Assembly (NCBI GenBank): GCA_963696645.1
Contig: CAVOKY010000005.1
Location: 1,922,001 to 1,986,000, forward strand
Source of the DNA: JAMXLO01 sp963696645
GTDB taxonomy: Bacteria > Pseudomonadota > Alphaproteobacteria > Acetobacterales > Acetobacteraceae
Reading direction: 5' to 3'
DNA length: 64,000 nucleotides
Shown here in pieces: positions 26,469 through 33,739 of this stretch. Within the stretch, counting starts at the first letter, position 1, and the number at the start of each line of letters is the position of its first letter. A model generated the notes under the pieces. That model was given only the letters and a program-made list of their open reading frames with translations, did not search any database and was not told where the DNA came from. The translations under genes were made by a program, and so were the position numbers.

Positions 26469-27314
26469 GTGGCCGGGTTCAGAAGTACCGAACGTTATAT
26501 TGCCTCGCGTGATCTGGAAGTCGCGGTGAATGCATCCGTGACGTTGCAGCGGCCGCTGCTGGTGAAGGGCGAGCCTGGCACCGGCAAGACCGTGCTGGCG
26601 CATGAAGTGGCACAGGCACTCGGCTTGGAGCTGATCGAGTGGCACATCAAGTCCACCACCAAGGCACAGCAGGGGCTGTACGAGTACGACGCTGTGTCGC
26701 GGTTGCGTGATGGGCAATTGGGTGATCCTCGGGTGCATGAAATCGCCAACTACATCGTGCGCGGCAAGCTGTGGGACGCGTTCGAGACGGACGAACCGGT
26801 GGTCGTCCTGATCGACGAGATTGACAAGGCGGACATCGAATTCCCCAACGACCTGCTGCTGGAACTCGACCGGATGCGGTTCTTCGTCTACGAGACGCGC
26901 AAGACGGTCATCGCGAAGCATCGGCCGATCGTGATCATCACGTCGAACAACGAGAAGGAGCTGCCGGACGCATTCCTGCGACGCTGCTTCTTCCACTATA
27001 TCCGCTTCCCGGATCGCGAGACGATGGAACGCATCGTGCAGGCGCATTATCCCGACATTCGCCATGATCTGGCGCGCGAGGCGCTGAACGTATTCTTCCA
27101 GATCCGCGAGGTGCCCGGGCTGAAGAAGAAGCCCACGACGGCGGAATTGCTGGACTGGCTGAAGCTGTTGATGGTGGAGGACTTGCCGGCCGATGCGCTG
27201 CGCACCAATGACAAGCACCTGGTCATCCCGCCGCTGTACGGCGCGCTGCTGAAGAACGAGCAGGACGTGCACCTGTTCGAGCGCCTGGCATTCCTGGCGC
27301 GGCGCAACAACTGA
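26469..27314 (+). CDS. MoxR-family AAA+ ATPase
   Basis: A 281-residue AAA+ ATPase (AAA_5/MoxR type) that typically works with a VWA protein to insert cofactors or assemble enzyme complexes. It has Walker A LLVKGEPGTGKTVLAHEVAQ, Walker B VVVLIDEIDKAD, sensor-1 IVIITSNNEKELPDAFLRRC and an Arg-finger region. GTG 26469 has AAGGAG eight bases upstream and fits homologues beginning just before a 'F-S-T--YI' motif; an ATG at 26412 is the alternative. A VWA partner gene starts seven bases after the stop. Confidence 0.9.
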   Translation: MAGFRSTERYIASRDLEVAVNASVTLQRPLLVKGEPGTGKTVLAHEVAQALGLELIEWHIKSTTKAQQGLYEYDAVSRLRDGQLGDPRVHEIANYIVRGKLWDAFETDEPVVVLIDEIDKADIEFPNDLLLELDRMRFFVYETRKTVIAKHRPIVIITSNNEKELPDAFLRRCFFHYIRFPDRETMERIVQAHYPDIRHDLAREALNVFFQIREVPGLKKKPTTAELLDWLKLLMVEDLPADALRTNDKHLVIPPLYGALLKNEQDVHLFERLAFLARRNN

Positions 27315-27321
27315 GGCTGCA

Positions 27322-28500
27322 ATGTTCGCGCATCTCATCCTGGGGCTGCGGCAGGCAGGACTGCCGACCTCGATCACCGAATACCTGACGCTGCTGGGCG
27401 CGATGAAGGCAGGCGTGGCCGAATGGAGCGTCGATGATTTCTACTATCTGAGCCGTGCGACCCTGGTGAAGGACGAGCGTCATTTGGATCGCTTCGACCG
27501 CGTATTCGCGCAGTGCTTCAAGGGGTTGGAGCCGACTGGGGGCGTGGTACCGCGTGAGCTGCCGGAGGAGTGGCTGCGCAAGCTGGCGGAGAAATTGCTG
27601 ACGCCGGAGGAGATGGCCAAGATCGAGGCGCTGGGCGGCTTCGAGGCGATCATGCAGCGACTGGCGGAGCTGCTGGCGGAGCAGAAGGGGCGGCATCAGG
27701 GCGGCTCGAAGTGGATCGGCACTGCGGGGACCTCGCCGTTCGGTGCGTATGGCTACAACCCCGAGGGCGTGCGCATCGGCCAACATAAGTCGCGGCATCG
27801 CAGCGCGGTGAAGGTGTGGGACAAGCGCGAGTTCCGCGACCTGGACGACACGGTGGAACTGGGCACGCGCAACCTGAAGCTGGCATTGCGGCGGCTGCGG
27901 CGGTTCGCGCGTCAGGGTGCGGAGACCGAGCTCGATCTGCCGAATACGATCACGTCCACGGCGAAGAATGCCGGAACGCTGGACCTGAAGATGGTGCCCG
28001 AACGGCACAACACGGTGAAGGTGCTGCTGTTCCTGGATATCGGCGGCTCGATGGACGATTTCGTGAAGTTGTCGGAGGAGTTGTTCTCGGCGGCGCGGTC
28101 AGAGTTCAAGCATCTGGAGTATTTCTATTTTCATAACTTCCCGTATGAGCGGGTGTGGAAGAATAATCGCCGCCGGCATGATGAGAAGATTTCCACGTTC
28201 GATGTGCTGCGGACCTACGGGCCTGACTATAAGCTGATCTTTGTCGGGGATGCGGCGATGAGCCCGTACGAGATCACCATGCCGGGTGGCAGCGTCGAGC
28301 ATATGAATGACGAGCCCGGCAAGGTGTGGCTGGAGCGGCTGACGTCACACTACAGGCGGTCGGCGTGGCTCAATCCGACGCCGCGCAACTCCTGGCAGCA
28401 TGTGCGGTCGATTGGCATTACCAGTGAGTTGATGGCGGGGAGGATGTATCCGCTGACGGTGAATGGTATCGACGAGATGGCGAAGGAATTGAGTCACTAA
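27322..28500 (+). CDS. VWA-domain protein, CoxE-like partner of MoxR ATPase
   Basis: A 392-residue protein. The N-terminal half is helical (LILGLRQAGLPTSITEYLTL, LSRATLVKDERHLDRFDRVF). The C-terminal half is a von Willebrand A fold with the metal-ion site LLFLDIGGSMDDFVKLSEEL (D-x-G-x-S) and a later D in LIFVGDAAMSPYEI. This layout matches CoxE-like VWA proteins paired with MoxR ATPases. No nearby gene encodes a molybdo- or other metalloenzyme that would be the client. It ends 10 bases before a family A palindrome. Confidence 0.9.
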   Translation: MFAHLILGLRQAGLPTSITEYLTLLGAMKAGVAEWSVDDFYYLSRATLVKDERHLDRFDRVFAQCFKGLEPTGGVVPRELPEEWLRKLAEKLLTPEEMAKIEALGGFEAIMQRLAELLAEQKGRHQGGSKWIGTAGTSPFGAYGYNPEGVRIGQHKSRHRSAVKVWDKREFRDLDDTVELGTRNLKLALRRLRRFARQGAETELDLPNTITSTAKNAGTLDLKMVPERHNTVKVLLFLDIGGSMDDFVKLSEELFSAARSEFKHLEYFYFHNFPYERVWKNNRRRHDEKISTFDVLRTYGPDYKLIFVGDAAMSPYEITMPGGSVEHMNDEPGKVWLERLTSHYRRSAWLNPTPRNSWQHVRSIGITSELMAGRMYPLTVNGIDEMAKELSH

Positions 28501-28509
28501 ATTCCTGCT

Positions 28510-28604
28510 GTCATTGCGAGGAGCGCTGCGACGAAGCAGTCTCCTGCCAGCAGGCGCGCGCTACTGGTCGGGGATTGCTTCGTCGCTACGCTCCTCGCAA
28601 TGAC
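28510..28604. repeat. Family A extragenic palindromic element
   Basis: Left end GTCATTGCGAGGAGCG and right end CGCTCCTCGCAATGAC are perfect complements; the interior (GACGAAGCAGTCTCC / GGGGATTGCTTCGTC) pairs imperfectly. It sits just after the VWA gene. Confidence 0.9.
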
Positions 28605-28662
28605 AGGGGCGGGGGCGCGATGACCAGGGGCGTGCGAGGATAAGGGTAACGGGGGAAATGGA

Positions 28663-28839
28663 ATGGCTCGGGTCGCGGGCAAGGTGGCCTTCATTACCGG
28701 CGCCGGCACAGGCATCGGCCGTGCCACCGCCATCGAGCCGACCGACATCGCCAATATGGCGCTGCTGCTGCCGTCCGACGAATTCTGCATGATCACCGGG
28801 CAGGTCCGTCCGGTAGATGGCGGTGTGACGATTCCCTGA
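28663..28839 (+). pseudogene. SDR remnant: both ends joined by in-frame internal deletion
   Basis: This 58-codon ORF starts like a classical short-chain dehydrogenase, with GKVAFITGAGTGIGRATA (TGxxxGIG cofactor motif). It then jumps directly to the SDR C-terminus, IEPTDIANMALLLPSDEF then ITGQVRPVDGGVTIP. About 190 central residues, including the catalytic Ser-Tyr-Lys, are missing, yet the frame is preserved. The intact-length homologue at 45051 has the same two ends (GTGIGRATA and IEPEDIANMA). It would not fold as an SDR. Ten bases later the glyoxalase gene begins. Confidence 0.85.
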
Positions 28840-28849
28840 GGAGGCGACA

Positions 28850-29261
28850 ATGAAGATCAAGCGGGTGGAGCATATCGCGATCGCGGTGAATTCGATCAGC
28901 CAGTCGATGGCGATGTTGAAGGATACGTTCGGACTGGAGGTGGAGTACCGAGGAACAGATCGGCGCCACGAAGCTGGCGATGCTGCCGGTGGGGGAGACC
29001 TATCTGGAGCTGCTGCAAGGCAGCGATCCGCAGGCCGGCGCCGCCAAGTGGATTGCCGAAAAGGGCGAGGGTCTGTTCCATATCTGCTTCGAGGTCGAGG
29101 ACATCGATGGCGCGCTGGTCGAACTGAGGCAGAAGGGTGTCAAGCTGCTGAACGACACGCCGCGCATCGGCCATGCCGGAGCGCGCATTGCGTTCATCGA
29201 TCCGGTCTGCACTGGCAACATGCTGATCGAACTGGCGGAGCTGCCAGCCGGGCATGCGTGA
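28850..29261 (+). pseudogene. Glyoxalase-fold protein, methylmalonyl-CoA epimerase-like, reading frame broken once
   Basis: A vicinal-oxygen-chelate protein resembling methylmalonyl-CoA epimerase. ATG 28850 gives VEHIAIAVNSISQSMAMLKD with the first metal-ligand His, up to GLEVEY. After ~28949 the next frame continues EEQIGATKLAMLPVGETYLE, LFHICFEVEDID and TGNMLIELAELP, with the remaining His and Glu ligands. Removing C28949 restores a ~136-residue protein of normal length. It is preceded by GAGGAGGCGACA and closely follows the SDR remnant, so both may have belonged to one catabolic operon. Confidence 0.83.
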
Positions 29262-29282
29262 GGCGCGCAGCGGCATCCTACC

Positions 29283-29361
29283 GTCATGGCCGGGAGTGTC
29301 TCGGCTATCAGTAGCGATGTAGTGCCACAACGGATGGCCGGGACAGGCCCGGCCATGACGG
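29283..29361. repeat. Family B extragenic palindrome
   Basis: It starts GTCATGGCCGGG and ends GGATGGCCGGGACAGGCCCGG-CCATGACGG, the same ends as the copy at 22187-22263. It lies between the glyoxalase and sulfurtransferase genes. Confidence 0.75.
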
Positions 29362-29379
29362 CTTGGATGGGAGCATGAC

Positions 29380-30252
29380 ATGGCCGATTTTGCCCACCCC
29401 GAATACCTGGTGCAAACCGATTGGCTCGCCGAACATCTCGATGATCCGAATGTGCTGGTGCTGGATTGTACCACGCATCTGATTCCTGACCCGAAGATCA
29501 CCTATCAGGTGAAGCCGGCCCGGGAGGATTTCGAGCAGGGCCATATCCCCGGCGCACAATTTGTCGACATGCTGCGCGATGTGTCCGACACCTCGCAGCA
29601 ACTGAGGTTCATGCGTCAGACGCCGGACGAATTTGCCGCGGCGATGCGGCGGTTCGGCGTGAACAACACGACGCGCGTAGTGACCTACAGCAGCGCGAAT
29701 GTCTGGTGGGCGACGCGGTTGTGGTGGCTGCTGCACGAGTTCGGCTACGACAACGCCGCGGTGCTGGATGGGGGCTGGCAGAAGTGGCACCGCGAAGGCC
29801 GGCCACAGGAAACCGGTCCGGCGCGGCCACGCAAGCCGGGCGATTTCACCGTGCGCGAGGTGCGCAACCTCATGGTGGGCAAGGACGAGGTGCTGCGTGC
29901 GATCGGCAATGGCGCGATCTGCACGCTCAACGCCTTGCAGCCAGGGCAACACACGGGTAGCGGCGGCAACAGCTACGGCAGGCCTGGCCGAATTGCCGGC
30001 AGCGTCAACCTGCCCGCCGCGCATCTGCTCGATCCGGAGACCAACGCGTTCCTGCCGGCCGATGAACTGCGCAAACGATTCACCGCGTTGGGGGCAATGG
30101 ACAGGCAGGTGATCAACTACTGCGGCGGTGGCATCGCCGCGAGCGCCGATGCCATGGCGCTGATCATGCTCGGCCACAAGGATGTAAAACTGTATGACGC
30201 GTCGCTGTCGGAATGGGCGCGCGATCCGAGCCTGCCAATGGAAACCGGCTGA
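29380..30252 (+). CDS. Two-domain sulfurtransferase (thiosulfate/3-mercaptopyruvate type)
   Basis: A 290-residue tandem rhodanese. The N-terminal, non-catalytic domain has LVLDCTTHLIPDP and DFEQGHIPGAQFVDMLRDVS. The C-terminal domain has GRIAGSVNLPAAHLLDPETN and the active-site loop INYCGGGIAASADAMAL with the catalytic Cys. The loop is CGGGIAA rather than the CGSGVTA of mercaptopyruvate or CRxGxT of thiosulfate enzymes, so the donor is uncertain. ATG 29380 follows a GGGAGCATGAC. The next gene starts 14 bases after the stop. Confidence 0.88.
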   Translation: MADFAHPEYLVQTDWLAEHLDDPNVLVLDCTTHLIPDPKITYQVKPAREDFEQGHIPGAQFVDMLRDVSDTSQQLRFMRQTPDEFAAAMRRFGVNNTTRVVTYSSANVWWATRLWWLLHEFGYDNAAVLDGGWQKWHREGRPQETGPARPRKPGDFTVREVRNLMVGKDEVLRAIGNGAICTLNALQPGQHTGSGGNSYGRPGRIAGSVNLPAAHLLDPETNAFLPADELRKRFTALGAMDRQVINYCGGGIAASADAMALIMLGHKDVKLYDASLSEWARDPSLPMETG

Positions 30253-30266
30253 CGGGAGGAAGTGCC

Positions 30267-31064
30267 ATGCTGCTACCGCTGAATGGACGCAACATCGCGT
30301 ATGACCTGATCGGCCCCGACGCCGGGCCGGTCGTCTGCATGACCCACTCGCTCGCCTCGGACGGCGGCATGTGGGCCGAGCAGGTGCCACCGCTGCTCGC
30401 TGCCGGCTTTCGCGTGCTGCGCATCGACATGCGCGGTCATGGTGGCAGTGGCCCGGCTGCCGGGGACTACACGATGAGTGCGCTGGCGGCCGATGTCGCT
30501 GCGGTACTCGATGCGCTCGCCATCGCGCGTGTGCACTTCATCGGGCTGTCGATCGGTGGCATGCTGGGTCAGGCCTTCGCGCTGGAGCACGGCGGCAAGT
30601 TGGCCTCGGCGATGTGGTGCGACACGCTGCCCTCGAGCCCCGGCGGACCGCCGGAAATCTGGCAACAGCGTGTCGACACGGTGCGCGGCGCGAATTCGCT
30701 GGCGCCGCTGGCCGATGCGACGATCGAGCGGTGGCTCACCGGCGCGGTGAAGCAGCGCAATCCCGGACGTTGGCAGCAGATCCGCGACACCATCGTCGGG
30801 ACCTCGCCGGCTGGCTATCTCGGCTGCGTCGCGGCGATCCGCAACTTTGATTTCGTGGCGCGGCTGCCGTCGGTGACGCTGCCGGTCTTGGTGGTGTGCG
30901 GATCGGACGATGCCGGCACGCCGCCAGAAGGCAACCGACACATCGCAAGCCTGGTACCCGGTGCACGCTACGAGGAAATTGCCAATGCACTGCATTTCCC
31001 GAACGTCGAGCATCCGGATGCGTTCAGCCGCATCATGTTGGGCTGGCTGAACGCGCAGCGTTGA
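30267..31064 (+). CDS. Alpha/beta hydrolase (3-oxoadipate enol-lactonase-like)
   Basis: A 265-residue hydrolase. The nucleophile elbow is GLSIGG (Ser), the acid is likely the Asp in VVCGSDDAGTPPEGN, and the catalytic His sits in NALHFPNVEHPDAF. The oxyanion region reads MTHSLASDGGMW, and RVLRIDMRGHGGSG is a standard strand-loop. This is closest to PcaD-like enol-lactonases, but no other protocatechuate genes are present, so the substrate is open. GGGAGGAAGTGCC precedes ATG 30267. It is followed 13 bases later by an SDR gene. Confidence 0.88.
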   Translation: MLLPLNGRNIAYDLIGPDAGPVVCMTHSLASDGGMWAEQVPPLLAAGFRVLRIDMRGHGGSGPAAGDYTMSALAADVAAVLDALAIARVHFIGLSIGGMLGQAFALEHGGKLASAMWCDTLPSSPGGPPEIWQQRVDTVRGANSLAPLADATIERWLTGAVKQRNPGRWQQIRDTIVGTSPAGYLGCVAAIRNFDFVARLPSVTLPVLVVCGSDDAGTPPEGNRHIASLVPGARYEEIANALHFPNVEHPDAFSRIMLGWLNAQR

Positions 31065-31077
31065 CAGGAGAGTGGTC

Positions 31078-31857
31078 ATGCGACTGGCAAACAAGATCGG
31101 AATCGTTACTGCGGCGGCATCGGGCATGGGCCGCGCCGGGGCGCTCCGCTTCGCGCAGGAGGGCGCGGCGGTCAGCGTGGTGGATCTGGACGAGGCGGGT
31201 GCGAATGCGGTGGCGAAACAGATCACCGACGCCGGCGGGAAGGCGATCGCGCTGGCCGGCGATCTTCGCCAGGACTTGTTCGCGCGCGAGATCGTCCGCC
31301 GCACCGCCAATACATTCGGCGGACTTGATTTCGTCTGGAACCATGTCGGCCATCCGGGCCCGGCGGCGATCGAGGGCATCGACTGGAAGGACTTTGAACT
31401 CGCAATGGACTTGAATGTCCGCACGGTTCTGGTCACCACCGAGGCGGCGATCCCCGAATTGCGCGCGCGTGGCGGCGGGGCGTTGTTGTACACCGCGTCC
31501 ACCTCGGGCCTCACCGGATCGCAGTTCTCGCCAGTCTACAACATTGCCAAGTTCGGTGTCGTCGGTCTGGTGCATGGGCTGGCGAAGCGCTATGCGCGCG
31601 AGAAGATCAGGGTGAACGCAGTCTGTCCTGGGCCGACCGATACGCCGATGCTGCGCGTATTCGTGGCGCGTCCGGACAGTCAGTTGCCGCCTGGCGAGAC
31701 GCCGGAAACGTTGGTGGTGAAGCGCGGCGGTCAGGTGCCGATGGGGCGGCCGGCCCGGCCGGAGGAGATCGCTAATGCGGCGCTGTTCCTGATCTCGGAC
31801 GAGGCGTCGTACATCACCGGGGTGGCGTTGCCGGTGGATGGTGGCGCCACGGCCTGA
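31078..31857 (+). CDS. Short-chain dehydrogenase/reductase
   Basis: A 259-residue NAD(P)-dependent SDR. The cofactor loop is TAAASGMGRAGALRFA, the catalytic Ser lies in LLYTASTSGL and the YxxxK pair is in VYNIAKFGVVGL. VNAVCPGPTDTPM and PEEIANAALFLISDEASYIT complete the family pattern. The usual NNAG motif is replaced by WNHVGH, which is unusual. CAGGAG lies eight bases before ATG 31078; a GTG at 31072 is also in frame. It is probably co-transcribed with the hydrolase and sulfurtransferase. Confidence 0.9.
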   Translation: MRLANKIGIVTAAASGMGRAGALRFAQEGAAVSVVDLDEAGANAVAKQITDAGGKAIALAGDLRQDLFAREIVRRTANTFGGLDFVWNHVGHPGPAAIEGIDWKDFELAMDLNVRTVLVTTEAAIPELRARGGGALLYTASTSGLTGSQFSPVYNIAKFGVVGLVHGLAKRYAREKIRVNAVCPGPTDTPMLRVFVARPDSQLPPGETPETLVVKRGGQVPMGRPARPEEIANAALFLISDEASYITGVALPVDGGATA

Positions 31858-31881
31858 GGGGGCTACGGGCACCGCTCTGCG

Positions 31882-32772
31882 TCAGCCGGCTAACCCTGCC
31901 GTCAAGTGGCTAATCAGCCGGCGCATTTTGGCAGTGGATGCCTGAAATGCCGGGCAAACGGCGTGCAGGTGGGGGACCATCGGCGTGTAATCGGGCAGCA
32001 GCCGTTGCAGCCGACCTGAGGCAAGATCGTCGGTCACCAAGTAGTCGGCGCAGAGCAGCACGCCGAAATTGGCACGCGCGGCGTCGCGTCGCAGCAATGC
32101 GTTGTTTGCCTGCAACCGGCCTCGGACCTGCACGCTGGATTCGCCGTCAGGGCCGACGAAGCGCCAGGGCATATCGGCATCGTCGGTGGCGGCGATGCAC
32201 TGATGGTTGATCAGATCGATCGGTCGCGCCGGGACACCGTGACTGGCCAGGTAGCCAGGGCCTGCGCAGAGCACGTGGTTCAGCGGCATCAGACGATACG
32301 ATGTCAGACCGGGCCCTTCGACGCGGTTGCTGCGAATCGCAAGGTCGTAGCCTTCCTCGATCACATCGACTGATCGGTCCGACAGGTCGATGCCGATCGA
32401 CAAGTCGGGGTTCTCCTGAAGGAATTCAACGATCAGAGGTGCCAGGCGCGTGCTGCTCATGGCAATCGGAGCCGTGATTCGTATGCTGCCGCTGACTGTT
32501 GCCGTTGGCTGGGCCGCAGCCTTCGCCTCGTCCATGCCGCTCAACACGGCGATGCAATGCGTGAAGAACCCTTCGCCTGCATCGGTAACGGCGACGCGCC
32601 GCGTCGTGCGGCGGAACAGGCTCGTGCCCAGCCACTCCTCCAGTGCCTGCACGTGCTTGCTGACCGCTGCCTGGGATATGCCGAGTTCCCGTGCGGCTGC
32701 GGAAAAGCTCAGTGCATTCGCAACCCGGACAAAGATCGTCATGCTGGTCAATCGATCCACTTGCGCCTCCAT
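31882..32772 (-). CDS. LysR-family transcriptional regulator
   Basis: A 296-residue LysR protein. The N-terminal helix-turn-helix is ARELGISQAAVSKHVQALEE followed by the wing LFRRTTRRVAVTDAG. The effector domain starts near residue 95 (SGSIRITAPIAMSS) and contains RSVDVIEEGYDLAIRSNRV, close to the CrgA/DsdC-like group. It is convergent with the SDR gene (24 bases apart), so it does not share the usual divergent LysR-target promoter with it. Its target is unknown. Confidence 0.92.
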   Translation of the reverse strand: MEAQVDRLTSMTIFVRVANALSFSAAARELGISQAAVSKHVQALEEWLGTSLFRRTTRRVAVTDAGEGFFTHCIAVLSGMDEAKAAAQPTATVSGSIRITAPIAMSSTRLAPLIVEFLQENPDLSIGIDLSDRSVDVIEEGYDLAIRSNRVEGPGLTSYRLMPLNHVLCAGPGYLASHGVPARPIDLINHQCIAATDDADMPWRFVGPDGESSVQVRGRLQANNALLRRDAARANFGVLLCADYLVTDDLASGRLQRLLPDYTPMVPHLHAVCPAFQASTAKMRRLISHLTAGLAG

Positions 32773-33396
32773 GGGCGCCAGTGACCCGATTGATGCTGGC
32801 GTGTGATCAAACGCGCCAGAATTCCTGATAAAAGGTTAACGCTGGTGCCCGATAGGTTGCAAAGCCTCCGTGGGTGCATGCCTGGGTTGGTGCCGCTCGA
32901 TCACGCCAACGGCATCAGACGGCCACGTCGCCCTACTGCCGCCGGTAGGTCGATACCGATGAACGCCGGATTATCGCTGTTTCAATTCGATGGCCTGGCC
33001 ACGCAATGCCCCGGCTTTGGCGCGCAAAAGCCGAGCTTCAGCGATGACGGACCTCGACCGATGATGGAGTTCAGCACCAACCAGCCGGTCATCCGGGCCG
33101 TTCCGATCGCGCGAGGCTGCCACCGGGACAGGCGCAGGCTGCCAGCAACCAGCATGGCCGCGACCTGTCGCATGATTTCGTAATCGTTCAGGTAGGAACG
33201 CTTTGCCATACTTATGCCAATTCGGTTGATGACGACTCGTGCCGCTCCATCTCGCCATCATTGCCGCTTCGCGTTGCCGCCGCCGACAGGCGATGGGCCT
33301 CATTCGTAATGATCAAGCATCAATAGTTTATTAACGTCTTGCCGCCACCTTCGCCTTCCTTGGCAGGTTATGCTCACGTTTCTCGGAACATTATCG
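32773..33396. other. Mostly non-coding stretch between LysR and a small helical protein
   Basis: No well-supported gene is seen here. A 75-codon leftward ORF (32982-33209, starting MAKRSYLNDYEIMRQVAAML) has a protein-like first 30 residues but no ribosome site or recognisable domain. It may be a decayed small gene. Base composition is less GC-rich around 33300-33420. Confidence 0.4.
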
Positions 33397-33642
33397 ATGG
33401 AAATAATACCGCTGGTTCGGCGAACATCCCAGCAGCTCCTTTCCAGGGCCTCAGAACTGGAATTCCTGGCCACGACTGCGAGCACGGCTGCGGTGCAACA
33501 CTCTCTAAACGTTCTCGCCGCCAGATTTCGTGCATTTGCCGCGCAGCGCGACCCCAATGGGGCAGCGGCTTCCCGACCGACGACGCGTTCCGTGGACGAA
33601 TGGCCATTCCAAGCGGTGTCGCCAGCAACAGCGGAACGCTGA
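33397..33642 (+). CDS. Small helical protein, paralogue of the one at 41.4 kb
   Basis: An 81-residue protein predicted to be two helices. Its core, LLSRASELEFLATTASTAAV then LNVLAARFRAFAAQR, aligns with LSERASAYRVMAASASTAAI and LIRLADRFDQLATER of the leftward small gene at 41382-41603. Shared positions are R-A-S, A-STAA, LA-RF and A--R. Function is unknown; no membrane or signal segment is present. ATG 33397 was chosen over 33370 because it begins just before the conserved core. Confidence 0.5.
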   Translation: MEIIPLVRRTSQQLLSRASELEFLATTASTAAVQHSLNVLAARFRAFAAQRDPNGAAASRPTTRSVDEWPFQAVSPATAER

Positions 33643-33739
33643 CGAACAATCGCCTTGCCGTAGGCGGTATTGACGTGGGTGACGCGCATGAGCCTGGGAT
33701 GAGGGCTGGTCGTGCGCGCATTGGCGGACATGGAGCGCT

